A DNA stretch of 64,000 nt, from NCBI GenBank assembly GCA_022453515.1, contig JAJNNY010000041.1, forward strand, positions 186,001-250,000, in the 5' to 3' direction. Below the pieces are notes generated by a model that ran no database searches, was not told the DNA's origin, and was given only the letters and a program-made list of their open reading frames with translations. This document shows, one piece after another, positions 42,738-56,500 of the stretch (the stretch's first letter is position 1; each line of letters opens with the position of its first letter). Both the position numbers and the translations under genes were made by a program. The stretch comes from Astrocystis sublimbata (lineage: Eukaryota; Ascomycota; Sordariomycetes; Xylariales; Xylariaceae).

Positions 42738-45306
42738 TCACCGGAAGCTAATGATCGCAAGCTGCGGGAAAGTAAGCGGCGGTGCCAAATGGTCATGGGA
42801 CGATGAGAACTTACTCGACTATTCACACCATAAGCTAGCTTGTGGCCAGTAGAATCCCAACCTAAGCAGTGTTCATCTTCCTCATCTGACTCGGGATTCA
42901 TCCTAGGACTCAACCAGCCGGGATGCGGAAGTCGACTCCAACTTGCACGCGGAATGCTATGCTCGCCGACTTTCCAGATCAGAATCCTTTCGGTTGTTGC
43001 TCCGGCAATGAATGCGCCGTCTGGTGTAAATGCGAGTGCAACGATAGCAGGGCCCATAGTCATGGAGCATTGTGCTGCACCGTCAGTGGCAAACGCATTC
43101 CATATCAAGATCGCACCGTCTTCGCCACCTGACGCCAGGAGTCGCTCCTTTTCATTGTCGAATGACTGTCTGGGCTGCCAAGCGAGGGCAGTTACTGCAT
43201 CGCAGTGGGCTGATATGGAACGCCGTTTGCCTGAGCTATCCCATACCTAAATCATTCGTTAGTAACACCGTTCGAAACCCACAGGGCTTATCCTTACATC
43301 GACAACACCCTTTTCCCCACCAGTCGCCGCCATAGAAGCCAATGGGTCGTATTGCACCTGTGTCAGCGTGTCCCCCTCCCTCGTCTCGAATTTCTGCACC
43401 TCGGATATTCCTGCATCTGAGTACTTCAAGAGTACAAGTAATTCCCCGCCACATAACAGAAACTCCGAGTCGCTAGTCCATGCCGCATCCAATGGTTCGG
43501 CATTCAAGTCGTGGTTCGGAAGAAAGTGTGTCAGCGAATTCAAAGTCTTCGCATGGTAAATAGTTATTAGTGTACCTCCGTTGTCCGGTGCTATCGCCAG
43601 AATCGCGGAGTTTTGGGGACTCCAACGAAGCTTGATGATGGGCGGCTCAGCAACCTCCATATGATGTATATGACTACCTTCAGGAGTCCAGAGTGTGAGT
43701 CTAGCTTTTGAGTCGGAGTCGGTTGCAACCGCAATAGCACTGCCATCACAATTCCACGCCATGGCGGTGATGGTCGCCTTGGGCGGCACATCATCCTCAA
43801 CCATGTTACGGTAATCAGGTACGATGCCATTCCCATTCACGTGATCTTCAGATACAGGATCGGCTGTGGCCCCACGAGAGATGTTCCAGATGCGGGCTAG
43901 CGCATCGGTTCCAGCGGCCGCCAAGAGGGAGGGATCTCGCGGGTGCCATTGGCAATGCAGTAGTACTGGCGCACTGCTGTCACCGTTCACCCTGGACAGG
44001 GCGGTTACAGGCGATAGGCCGGAGGGTGTGTCGTCGAAGCCCGAGCCTAGAGGGATGAATGTGGTTTTGGAAGCCAACTCCTCGACCTTATCGATCTGGG
44101 TGCCCTGTTCGGGACCATCGGTGCGTGGAACGGGCGTTGGCGCCTGTTCGCCCTCCAGGGGGGAAGGATAAGCGTGGTTGTCCCCCTGTTGATCCTGGCC
44201 ATCTAGTTCCATGGGGGTTGTGGCTGTATCCACTCCATGCTCGTACGCATTACTCAGTCGTGGCCGCTTGGCCGGGGAACCATTCAAGGTCGCCTGCTGT
44301 TGCCTGTCACCCTGACGTTTTCGGGAAATTTCCAGGTCGACGCCAGGTGGCGCTGCTGGCAATGCTGTCGATGCCGGGACAGTGACCGGCGCCGGTGGCG
44401 GCTCAAGCTCTGTATCAGGCTCTGCATCGGCGTCCTCGTCCTCGTCGCTTTCATCTGGTTGATGGTGAGGCGGTGGATGCGCAATCAGTGGGCCAAACAC
44501 CCCTAGCTGCATCGCCTCGGCCAGTGCCGCCTGCGCTGCTGCGTCACCAAGTACCTGCACGGAGAGTCGTCAGTGCCAATGCCATTTGGCTGGATCCCTG
44601 GGCCGCGAATTTGGAGAAAATCAATTCGGTGTCCCATCACGCACGGGGCGCCATGCTTTTTTCCTGCTAGCTTCGCGGTTCTGCTTGCTGCACTGCACGC
44701 AGTCCAAAGCAACATCATGGATTGGATCGAATACTGGCTATGAGCATATCCGCGGGATGTGGCACGTACCTGAGCTGTCTGTGCATGCTCCCTCTCTAGC
44801 GAGTGATAGAGCAAACCTTTGTTTAAAACATTGACTAGCGCATGACTTTTGACATACGGCGCGAATTCTAGTTGCCGATGGGGTTCCTGAACGTGCCACT
44901 CCTTCTGAAATTTGACGGCCGTCTCTCGGTAATCTGCACGAGCTCCGGGTTAGTTCGCATACCACAAACCGTGGTCCCTTCACATCTGCCTCCCTTGCGC
45001 GCACAACGCATAACAGTCATCCGACACACGGTTCGCCATGTGCGGTGTGATGGACAGCCTAACCGCGGAGATAAATGGACAGATTGAGACGTACTTCCTT
45101 CTAGTAAATACCTATGTTTCGAGAGTCAACCAAGCCGTGACTAGAGGGTGTTACGGGATGCCCAGATCGGGGAAGTAGGCCACTTCGAGGAGGGCAAGGT
45201 GAGATGAGAGATGAGAGATGGGTATTGGGACGGGGGAAGGGAAACGGGTGACAACATACCTCCAAATCAAGAAATTGACCCGATTAGAGTCTAAATGCTC
45301 CTTCAT
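42738..45306 (-). CDS. sif2: LisH-WD40 co-repressor subunit (SIF2/TBL1 type)
   Basis: Six exons: 45306-45260, 45111-45095 (17 nt), 44933-44770, 44554-43298, 43246-42815 and 42761-42738 (24 nt). They give 646 residues. The N-terminal LisH motif (LDSNRVNFLIWRYLLEG) is completed only by the 17-nt microexon; NYRETAVKFQKEW and ALVNVLNKGLLYHSLERE follow. An acidic/Pro-rich linker with a likely nuclear signal (SPAKRPRLS) leads into WD40 repeats, including LLHCQWHPRDPSLLAAAGTD, TAMAWNCDGSAIAVATDS, IIKLRWSPQNSAILAIA and LLASGGEDGAILIWN. This architecture is that of yeast Sif2, S. pombe Hif2 and animal TBL1, subunits of Set3/NCoR-type histone deacetylase complexes. A nuclear co-repressor role is inferred from the family. 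Confidence 0.88.
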
Positions 45307-48300
45307 GTTGGGAGGGAAGCAGACGTCGTCGGAGCACAAGTTAGACGCAGGCACTGGCTATTCAATATAGGAAGCGACGGAGGCCTTGGAACGGGATTGG
45401 CAACAGGCGCCGGTGAACGGAATTTTCGCTTTTGAGATGTTGAAGACAAGAATGCTGAGAGACGGGAGTTGATGAGCCCTGAGTGATCCAAGGTCCCATG
45501 TCTTGTGTCGGGGCCAAAACTAGAGGTCTTGCCGACCCACTCCACGTCCCGAAGGGGGCTAGCTCGGTCCAACCTGCAGGACCGGCTGGGAGCACAGCAG
45601 TAGCTACCTCGCTGCCTCGCTGCCTCGCTAGGTACCTAGGTACCCTGGGCAAATACAACTAACGTAGAATGCAGGCGCTGAGATGCCGACCTCAACCTCA
45701 CCATACAGCTACTGCTACTGCTACCTACGGTTGCTTGATGCCAGTATAGCCAATGCAAGACCACCATAGGTAAAGGGAGTATATATATATGTATTATGTG
45801 GCTAGGTAGGGACCTACATAGAATTACTGGAGCAACTGGAGTATGCTCGACATACATGCTTCATTTAATGTTGCCTTCGTGGCCTTCGAGACATGAGGGC
45901 TATTCAACCTTTAAAAAAAAAGGGTCGATAAGCACGGGTTGCTCTCTGGAACGTGGAACGTGGAGCGTGGAGCGTGAACTTGTAACAGGGCATAGCTACC
46001 TAATACCTCCTACCTCATACATAAGGTACCTTAGGTAGGTACCTACTTCCACCGCAGGTCTGCGCTTGCTCGCGGGTATGGGGACAGATAAGTCGACCTT
46101 GGAATCCGGGCCTTGCTGGGCTCGCTTCGAGGTCACGCCCAATCCACCACCAGTCCGGGCCCCATCCCCATCCAGATTGTCTGCAGATCTCCAAGTACCA
46201 ACGTACACCTGCTCGCCTGTCTTGAAGCCTGTCTTGAAGCCTGTCTCACCAACCACAATGGAGCTTGAATCCATCGTGTTTCATCATATGTACAATGTAC
46301 ACTGCAATTGCAGTTTGTTCTTATATAATCCCGTCACCCTTCACCTGCCGTTTCCCACTCCAGGACCACTCAAATGCTAGCCGTTCCATTTGCCACCCAA
46401 CACGGCACACCTCTCTCTGAGCCTCTCCGCCGTCATGCTGGGCAGCTACAATTGTTCGCAATACTAGTAGTGAGTGCAGCAATCGCGTGACTTTTTGTCG
46501 ACATTGACGGACGACTTACTTACTTGTTGGCGCAGGAGTACACGGCTCTCGGATTCCATAGCTACCTACTTGCAGGTAAACTTGCAGCTAACCTTGACTT
46601 TAGCTATATCGACATGTATAAAACATATCTTCGAACATGTGTGATGGAAGCGACCAGCCTCGCCAGCCAGCTCTTGCCCACGGCATCTTTGTACGTGTTC
46701 AACTTGAAGCACCCAGCTCGCCAGATACAGTAGGTACAATGTGTATTATGTATGGCGAAATTGAATAATAGCAAGGTGCTGCTGCAGTTGGTCGAGGCGC
46801 TGACTTACAATACTACATACAGCACAAGTACCTGCCGAGCCTGCGGGCCTGGGGATTGTAGGACGGCACAGGGGTGTTTCTTCCAACGTGAGCGATCTAG
46901 CAATCTTGACACAGTCCATGACTCTGCAGCAGATGCTTTCGGAGATGATCGGGCAACCCGGTTCTTCTAGAATAGACGTATCCCTCCGGGGCCTCAAGCT
47001 GCCCTTGTGTGCTTCACTTGGCCAAACAAAGTCAACAAAGAGTGGCAGTGCTTTGTCTGGACATTCGAGAAACGGGCTTGAAGAGGGTCCAAACGCCCTA
47101 GTTTGGCGATGGTCTTGTCGAGTAGACGTACAGTGTACAGTGTTTGCAAGAGCGACAGTGCTACCATGCAAACCCCGGGCACCACTCCACTACGACATAC
47201 GCATGGTACCTTGGGGCCTTGCTCGCCTTGGTCCCGTACCGGATGCAGTGCGATGATTTCGACCAAGACACCAATTGCTACCTCATCCGCTGCCGAAAGA
47301 ACGAAGGGTGGCTTGTGGCCTGCTAGTTCGCGTGTGAAGTGATGGCGCTGGGTTGGTGGATGGCAAATCGTAGTTGGGCGACTTGTTCACGGTTCATTTC
47401 ATAGCATCTTTCTGAGGTTTCGGTCTCGCTCTGGCCTGCTGGCCTGGTCCGAACTGTGACAAGCTATTTCGGGTTGAGTGCTTTTTTCAAAAGGAACGGT
47501 AAACAAAGGCCCCACAATGCAGGTCACCGTCTGTACCTAAGGCATTGATTGGCATGGAGTACAACCCATGCCGTAAGGCGTTTCTGTGCTGCAGGGAGTC
47601 GAGGGCGTTTCTGGTATTTCATTAATAGGGTGTGCTGGCGGCTTGGTAAAGAACGCGCTTGACAGGCTAGAATGTTTAATTACTGTACTATGTATCAGCC
47701 GTCTCTTCGGACATGGGTCTTTGGTCACAGCAACAGCTGAGCCTATAAGATTGCTTATTACCCATTGGACAAGAGAAAGATGCGGCGGCCATACTCCCTA
47801 TCCCCACCAACACCTCCGGATTCCTTCTGCGCCTGGTTAATCGATCACCTGCCAACAGCCCATTATTCTTTTTGGCATGCAGACAATGGCGGTTGCAATG
47901 TTTTCGAGTCGTTCTACACGTACGGGCTTAGAGTTCAAACATTTGGTCTGCAGTCTGCGAGCGTTGAACACCTGGCCATGACGTCGAGGCTCGCGATCAT
48001 GCATCCGCATTCGTGGACGGTGCTGCTGCTGTTGGAAGCTCAATAGCAACACACTCTCGACAACTCCAGATCTACATGTTCCAGTGATCAAACGGTGATT
48101 GCCTGGCTGGCCAAGAATGCGACTGGACAGATCAGATCACCTCGTCCCCCCCAAGCTAGCTGTGCTTTGCTATCCCTTCCTGTCCTAGTGCAGAACCATT
48201 GGACCAAAGATCCAGGTACCAATCTCAGCCGTGCACCGTGTACCAACCCGAAACCTGGCCCTTCACAATGTTCTGTTGGCTGGAGCAAGCATATGAACTC

Positions 48301-49389
48301 TTGTCTGGGTCGTCGAGTGGGAGGTTTACGAGCAATTGCTTTCTCATCGCTACTGGGAGGGTATTTCTCATTGAGTTTCGTTGTTGCTTACATAGATGAG
48401 AGCTTCCAGGCATAATTGCAGCAGTACCTAAGGTAACAGCTGAATCTGTGTCCTTGCGAGCGATGCATTGGAATCGACATGCTATTACGTGAGTAGTACG
48501 AATACCAGTGACCTCTTAGCTGATGGGGTCTACCGAGTTTCAGAAATAGAGACCCGGCAATCGAGCCCTGGTCCCGATAAATGAGCATCCTTGCCCCTTG
48601 CCCCTTGCCCCTCACGAATGCATGTCAACAGCGGCTGATTATCGGAATGCGTATGGCGTGGCTCACAGAAGGTTGATATGCTTAGGTAGGACCTCCTACT
48701 CGTCTACCTTGGCTATGATAGAATCCATGATTTAACCGTCATAGTCATCAATCACGGATTATACTTGCGAGCATATGCCGAGGACGGCTGAACTTCGTTA
48801 TACTAGTAGAACTTGGACTGAGCTTCATGTACGTAGGTAACTGCATGTCTTAGAGCATGTACTTATTATGTACCTAGTAGTTCGTTAGACGTCCGCGGTG
48901 CTTACGAGTACCTACCTAAGTACCTAACTTTAACGTACTCGTAAATAACTTCCATATTGCTTGATGGCTCATGACCGAGGTACGTACCTGCAGGTAGAAG
49001 CAACATTGCCGAATCAGGGTCCCTTTTCCTGACAAGGTGCCTACAGATCCCTGACACAATGGATGATCAAGCCACAGCAAAGTACGTAGGTGTTCCCGGT
49101 GCGAGCTGGTGGCTAAGGCGTCCGAGGGCGTCCTTCCCCGGCCTAGCCCCACCTGGGTACCTATCGAACAGATGTGGCTTGTCTTATCCGCCAGGTCTAA
49201 CTGGCGACTGTAACTGACCCTAAACGGTGTGGACAAGGTGTTGCAGCCTCACTTCCCGCTGCCGATCGACTACATACTACACTTGTCATGTCTTTCGAAT
49301 CTGAATGTTCCTACCAGTCGATCCAGTAATACAATCCGCTGCGAGCCCCTGGTCTGCAGCTGCTACATGCATCTATCCGTCTACCCACG
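45307..49389. other. 4.1-kb gene-poor intergenic region
   Basis: No open frame shows a domain, good codon use or a convincing splice model; the longest, a 141-codon minus frame at 46746-47171, is unrecognised. Palindromic TACCTAGGTA elements occur at 45629-45645, 46023-46047 and 48890-48925. Small tandem repeats lie at 45607-45630 (CCTCGCTG) and 48589-48609 (CCTTGCC x3). Confidence 0.5.
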
Positions 49390-50569
49390 ATGCCGCCGCG
49401 ACTCAATATACCACCTGTCACCCGTATAGTTCTTGCTGTCCTAGGCCTCCAGTCCTTAGCCAGTATCCTCATTCACCGCGGGCGCCCGGGCAATCAAGTT
49501 GTCATCGAATGGCTGACCCTGGTGCCCCAACTATCCCTCTTTTATCCGTGGACATTTGTCACAACCACGCTGGCCGAAGAGAATTTGACTGGTCTCGCTA
49601 TTGCAGGCGTCACGCTTTTCAATGGCGGGAGATATCTCGAGCGCGCTTGGTCTTCCAAGGAATTCGCTAAATTCCTCGTCGTCGTGTCGCTGGTACCCAA
49701 CTTTCTGTGCTTTTTACTTTTGATCACCGCATTCACCATTACGCGGAACGAAGACTGGACGTGAGTTCGCTGAGATCCTACCTCGATGGGGCAATATGTC
49801 TACATGGCAATTCCTATTAACACATGATGGTCACAGTTTGACCACCGTGAACGGCACGATCCCGCTCCAAATCTCCTTCCTCGTCGCCTTTAGCCAACTT
49901 GTGCCAGCTCACACCGTTACCTTGTTTCGCGGCGTGCTATCGATGCGCGTACCTCGATTCCCCTTGGTATTCATCGGCCTAATAGCCGTTGCCAACTTGA
50001 CGCCTTGGATTTCCGGCGCAAGTTTGCCTTTGGCCATTTTTGGATTCCTCACGAGCTGGACGTACCTTCGATTTTACAAGACTGTCTTCCCCGACCTCGA
50101 TTCATCCCAACCGGCCTCAATGCGAGGCGACGCCAGCGAGACATTTGCCTTCTCCGAGTTCTTCCCAGCCCCCGTCAAGCCTTTTGTCGCGACACTGGCT
50201 GACCAGGTGTTCGATTTGCTCGTATCCTTGCGGGTATGCACCCCCTTCTCTCAGGCGGATATATCTGCGGCCCAGGGAAACAACTTCCACCCCAGGTCTA
50301 CGCCTGGCGGCGGCGGCGGCGGCGTCAGGGCGGAAGCTGAGCGACGGCGGGCTCTTGCGTTAAAGGTGCTTGATCAGCGACTACATGCCGCCACTGCTAG
50401 TCCAGCTACTCGCAACCTATCCACACCACCTGTTCAACCAAACGGCCCAACAGTGCAGACTCAACCTCAAGCGAACGTGCAGGCAGCCATGACCTCCGAG
50501 CCAGGCACCATGCTAGGTGAAACGCACTACAACCCAGATCACGATGGTGGCGAAAAAGAGGACGCGTGA
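49390..50569 (+). CDS. TMEM115-like (rhomboid-related) Golgi membrane protein
   Basis: Exons 49390-49760 and 49837-50569 (76-bp intron) give 367 residues. Several hydrophobic helices: PPVTRIVLAVLGLQSLASIL, LSLFYPWTFVTTTL, a helix at LVVVSLVPNFLCFLLLI, ISFLVAFSQLVPAHTV, and FPLVFIGLIAVANL. The phrase FNGGRYLERAWSSKEFAKFL and the later TYLRFYKTVFPDL are typical of the DUF1751/TMEM115 family (yeast YOL107W), related in fold to rhomboids but without the Ser-His dyad. Animal TMEM115 is a Golgi protein affecting retrograde transport and glycosylation. The cytosolic C-terminal tail after about residue 240 is Gly/Pro/Gln-rich. The intron-split model is secure because frame and helices continue across it. 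Confidence 0.88.
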
Positions 50570-53500
50570 ATGGATCGATATAGGTGAAGCAGGAACTTCA
50601 ATGTTGAGCCCATACCCTCAGAGTGGGGAGTTTTGAACAAACGCTGTGTTCAAGAGGAGCGCGCCTTCTACTACTCACAGATAGGCATTGTTGAATGCAA
50701 CATTTGCCATCCTCTCAGTGATGATGAAAGGTCATTTGGCTCCTCATTGTGTTTGGCAACAGCATCCCTGTAGCAGCACACCTCAACACCGGGACATCTC
50801 TGGACTTCGGTTACAATGTACAGGTATGTTGAGCTTATCCGCTGAAAGAAGTGGACGTAGGTGCTTCAAAGTTTCAATGAATGAATGTCCGATGAAGAAA
50901 TGAAGGTTCTGAAGGAGGTAGTTGAATGTGTACGACAACGAGTGGATTGCTACACTCTTGATCATCGGCTTAGTGATGACTATCGTATTCTTACATATTC
51001 CCATACAATGGTGTCTAACGGAAATATCATAAACATCTGATTCAGGTATTCGGCTACCATCCGAGATACGGTTCCTCCAAAAATGAGACAACCGTACAGC
51101 CTAGGTGTCAGCCACAACATGTCTTCAGGTGCAGGGTGGCTTTTGCTGGCCCGTATGGTAAGATTGTGGAAGTGTCTTGAGGGCCTGGAGGTCTACCATC
51201 GGAGCGCCCCCACTCCGCATATATAGTTGTTGGGTGGAGCTCCACCAAATACCATTGCATGCCACTTGGTCATTTTCTTGCTTTTGCTTGTTATTTGCAT
51301 CTGTTGATTTATAGATTCTCTGTTGGGGAGTGAGTGCTACATGCGTGTGGCGTCATCCACCCCCCCTAACGTTGCGTCACGAATAGTTATGCCGCAACTG
51401 AACACAGCAGCGGGTTTGTGGTTGCGAGGACAAAGGTGCAAGTGTGCCTCGAAAGTGAGACAGGTAATCAACGTAGTGCCAATGCGTGTGTGCACACATG
51501 TGTAAGTCTCGGCAATCTCAAGCCAAAAGCGTCCCCGATAAGAAAGTCATCCACCGTGTTTCGTTGATACACTATTCGATCGACTTTCGGCTAGTATCTC
51601 ACGTGGGTTGTCGGCTGCCTCCGGAACTGCCATGCTGGTCTCTTCATACTTTGGCATGCAAAATTTACAAATATATTCGAATAACCGTATGCCCATAGGA
51701 AAGTAAACTCTTTGAAGGACAAAACGCTCGTCCCATTTCCTCGTGGCGGTGGTCAGGATGCAGGTGGCCAAGTGTTGTCGCAGCCTTAATATAGTAAGTG
51801 TTTGATCCCGCAGTCTACCTAGTACTGTGCAATAGCTGTTCGGAGGAATGCAGTACGCATCGAGCACGATGCTTGCTGTCTACTGGGTGAATGACGGGCG
51901 AACATGTACGTCTTACTGTATGTAGCTTGCCGAATGCATGTCTATATGCGCCTGTCGCAGAGGCGGTGTCAAGAGCATGGCCTCTGTACCTTAGGTAGGC
52001 GAGCAGGCTTCACGAGTAGACCTTCTCAATCTCTCCATACACATACACGCGATCGCCAGTGCTAGGAGGTCCGTACTAGGTAATCTTGGCCACTTGATTG
52101 ATGCATGCACATTTGAGAAGCCGACATGCCATCTATTCCAGGACACCTGCTGCTTTGCTTACCTTGCCATTCACCGGTGCACGGCACAGCCGCTCTCGAC
52201 GTACGGTACTACTATGTATGATCGGACAACAAGCGAGCAATCTGTCATCCTCCCAAGGATCCCTTTACAGTCGGCATCAGTCGCCCACACCATCAGCATG
52301 CAGGCAGGCCAGATGTCGGGCGAGATCCACTCACATGTTGGAGGTGTTCAGGTGGCAGGCAAGTCGCAAGGAAGGGGACGGGGTGGAGGCGCGTGGGAGG
52401 GTGCCCGTGTGGGATGATGGTCCCCATAAGGCCGTCTATTCCAAGAAAGTCAAAATAATAGATAATAAATAGTAAATAATATCGACCGTCTAAGCTCAGC
52501 TAGGTAGGCATTTGCGGGAAGTATTAGCACTCACACCTATATTGGTCCCCCCCCGCCCCGGCCTACGCAATCCAGCGTAGGTAGCCACCTGCAGTCCGCG
52601 CCATGAGAATGAATGTGGTGGTGGGATGAGGTCGGGATGTAACACGTCGAACATTGGGTGCTGGCGCCAGATTGCTTGAATACCTGTCAGACCACCCTCT
52701 TGCCTTAAGGAATCAAAGAAGCGTACCAGCCGTATGCATGCGTACTGCGCAACTGCGTACCTACTTTACCTACCTACCTACATGCAGCAGTATGCGTGAG
52801 ATGCAGCAGCACACATGCGTGTGCCGGTTGGTGCTTTTCCCTTAGGTACTGTTGCCCCATTGTCCATCGATTGGGACCGGGCTAGGTCGATTCCCACAAC
52901 GGACACCTTTCCCTCTCCTTGTGCCCTCGATGCGCCCCAAGACCAGGGCTAGCTGATAGGTCATGTGTAAGCTCCATATGGGGAGATGGAGACGATGAAG
53001 GGCGAGAAGCATGTACGAGTATGTACACTCCATCGGACGGACCTACATATGGATATGATATAATGCTGCCCGACCAGGCTGGGCTATTTGCACACCCTTT
53101 CTGGTCCGTTGCACCTTCGCCCATGCCTGTGCCAAGGGCATATCTTTGAATGACCAACTCAGCTAAAGTTTAGTTATATTCGATCGCTGCAAATGTCTAG
53201 GTACGTGAGATTCCTGTCCGAGACGCTCAACCAACCGGCTTGCGCATCGATCGATACCTACCTCGCAATTCGAGACAGCCTCGACAGCTAGGGACAACAA
53301 CTAGATTTATTCCAGCAGACGAGCAGCCCACCATGTGGCTCAAATGCTGGTAAGCACGGTTCACTGAAGGATGTCTGTGGCGAGCAAAAGCAACGTTCGG
53401 TCGTAACGTTGGCTGGTTTGTGCATGCCCACCAACAAACTGCAATCGCACAGTTGCATTGGCGGAAGATTACCGACGCTTTAACCGCCGAGTCATTGAAT

Positions 53501-56500
53501 GCATCGGCTCGCTACCGAGCAGCACTTACTTAAGATCAACGTTCGCATACCACCCCCGCCAATCTCTGAAGCTGCAATCACCCTACTACTGTTGTGCATC
53601 CTAGATTCCGATGGCTCTCAGAGGCGTAGAGCAAGCTTCTATGAATGACTCCCTACCCTTAATGGCCAAAGGCCGAAGCCCGAATATGTGTAGGTTGATA
53701 GTAGCGAGAAACATCTGTTTCTATACATACCTAGGCATGTATCCAGCTTGCCTAGATCTAGAGGGTTTTTCTTCCCCATTGTATAATTATTTACTTTTGC
53801 TAGGCGTGCTCACTTATGTAACTCTTTGATGAGTATCCAACGTCGCTTCCTCTCCATGTAGTAACCATCAGCGTATGTATTATAGTAGGGCAGTACATGT
53901 CGTTGTGGGTGCCACGAGCACACCTTTCCTAGATCTTCGGGAGATGACAAGAGTGGCCGCGCTAGGAAAGGCTAAGCAATCGCTTCATCTCTAATGCATC
54001 TAATGCGAAGGGCTTGCCCGGCATGTTTGTATAACCTTGTCAGTACCTAGGTAGATCGGATTCTTAGAGCTGGCCGTCAAATCCGTGAAACTGATGCGAC
54101 AAAGGTGAGCTCACCTGAGCCGAACGAGAGCTGGGTCGCGCCCCTGCACATGCCTACGGTACCCTTTAGTAGGCGTCCTTCAGCTGCACATTACCTTACG
54201 CGAATCCGTTACATGCACACGCTGGAGTAGGTAAGTACCTAGCTAGTAAGCCTTGTTGATCGACGGGAGAACCCACCCCCCAAAATATTCCCGACATGGG
54301 GCTTTGGACTTTTCTGATACGAGCAAGGCCCTGCGAGGCCCACCCGCTATTGAACATGACAGTCCTATGCACCCGCCGCCGCGAAACTAGTGCGTAAGAT
54401 GACGGAGCTGGTTCGTCCAAAACATGCACGGAGATCTTGCGACGTACCCCCCAGTGGAATACCAACACACATCAGGGACATCCCGTAGTATAGGATGGAG
54501 TGTTATATATAGGGTTATGTTGCTCCCATCAAGATATATGAAACAACAGCAATGTGCGAAGTCGAACGAAACATCATACTTATAGTAGAACATGTGGCTG
54601 GGCAGCTAAATCTACATACATAACTAATAAGGTCACGATGGTAGGTGAGGAGGGATTACAACCTTGAAGTAGGTAGCGGGCGTGCTGTACACTGCGCATC
54701 CTCTTGCAACTACTAGATAATACTACCTAGGTAGGTAGCTCGGTAACATAACATCCATCCAACTATCACCACTTCGAGGAACTGCGCATAAGGAGGACAG
54801 TGTTTTGTGAGCGGAAACCCAAATAATCGCGAGGCAGCATGCTGAATTAATTTGGATCCAAGGTGTGCCTGTGCCTCTAAGCCTTAATGGGTAGTTGTTG
54901 TGCGCTGGCACGTCCGAGTCAGATAAAGCGTCCCCCCCAATTTCCGATGCCTACTAGATAAGGCAGTGGTAGGTCCCCTCGATGGGTGTAGTGCGCAGGA
55001 CAAGTGGGATGAGGAAAAGGGCTTGTGCGTGGCACCCGTTCTGCGCCAAGAGCTGCAATATGACCACCCTCCACAATCGCAAGCCGCAAGCTAGTGCGGT
55101 CGCACACTTAGGTACTTTGTATTCCACCAAACATCGGGTATCCACTAGGATGCTGCGCTGGGGCTCACACCCACAGCTTTAGCGGCAAAGGAGAAAACGA
55201 ATCCGTCCGAGCCGCGACCCGGCGGAGAACACCAAATTTGGGAGATGGTCGCTAAACCTCGAGGACCCACCTCAGCAGGTGGCACGAGGGTACCTTGGAC
55301 GTAGTCGCATCAGGAACGATAGGCGGCATCCCTGGCGAGTTTTAAGTCGATCAAGGTTTAATGTCTGCATCCCAGCCTGTGGGCCCTAGCCGCACCACCA
55401 CAGCATCGTCATCACGGCTAGGCGCTACGGGCTCTGCTACGGGCAGAAACTATGGGGATGACTCGCGCGCTAAGACATGTATGCGGTAGGCAAGGATACT
55501 CCCAACCACATCACGCGGTTTCGGTGTCAGGCCGCGCATGAAACTTTGCACGTCGGTCGGCGGACGACTAGTTCGAGAAGGGAGCTGACAGCCGCCCATG
55601 AAGCGAAGCGCCCAAAACCTGGATCGGAAAACTCGAGTAGCTGCGATTTGGACTCGCTACCCAACGACTAACGTAAGGCTGCGCAGCCGTGAGTGTCATA
55701 CCTGTGTCTACTATGTATTGGTGGCGCTCCGTAGTCTCACGACTTTGTTCGACAAAGCCAGGAACTTGGAGGAGTGTAGTGACTTGTTGGAGCGGTGAGC
55801 GCAACGGATCAATCCACCGCTTCGGTGGGAGTGAAGGCATCGTCGGTATTGTTCGAGCACGTAAGATGGGCGAGCAATGCAGGTAAATCACGCGTGGACC
55901 TGGCCAGTATTCCATATTTCAGAAAAGGCAGTTGATGGGAGAAGATATTCTGAAGAACACATCCATGTCAGAGCAAGTGTGGATAATAATCGATACTCTT
56001 GCAAGGGAGAATGCACGAAAGAAGCAGAATGGGAGATATGAGATTCAACAAGATGACCAAATAGCGCAGGTTATATTGGAAGCAGAAGTTGTGAACTTTC
56101 AAGGACCTTGGGAGGTGGCAGTAGGTGAGCAGGCAAGGCCAAATCCAGGCCGTTACTCCCAGCCCCCCCATGCTTTTGCAGTACCAGAAACCATTCATCC
56201 GCACCTGGTTAGGTAAGATGTCGGTAGGTATTACTAGTACTGTGTTGTGCTGCTTGGGTGGTAGATGACACTACGCACTAAGGTTAGATTTGTTTAGCCA
56301 ATTGTGGGTTTCCATAGCGCATCTGTAAGAGCACAGAAGCACAGAAGGAACGATGAGATGCGGGACCGACCCCACACAGCGCCGAGGCCCCACTTGAATC
56401 GTCAGGGCTTACCAGAGAGCTTGGCGAGCAGGCCAGAGGCATGAGAGGCGAGAGGTTCTGCTGAGGTCAGGATGAGGTGGTTGCGCTAGCAGCACATAAG

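Noticed and set aside
46746..47171. 141-codon minus-strand frame with several Cys
   Set aside because: Cys pattern does not match a known finger, and there is no homologous feel or supporting context.
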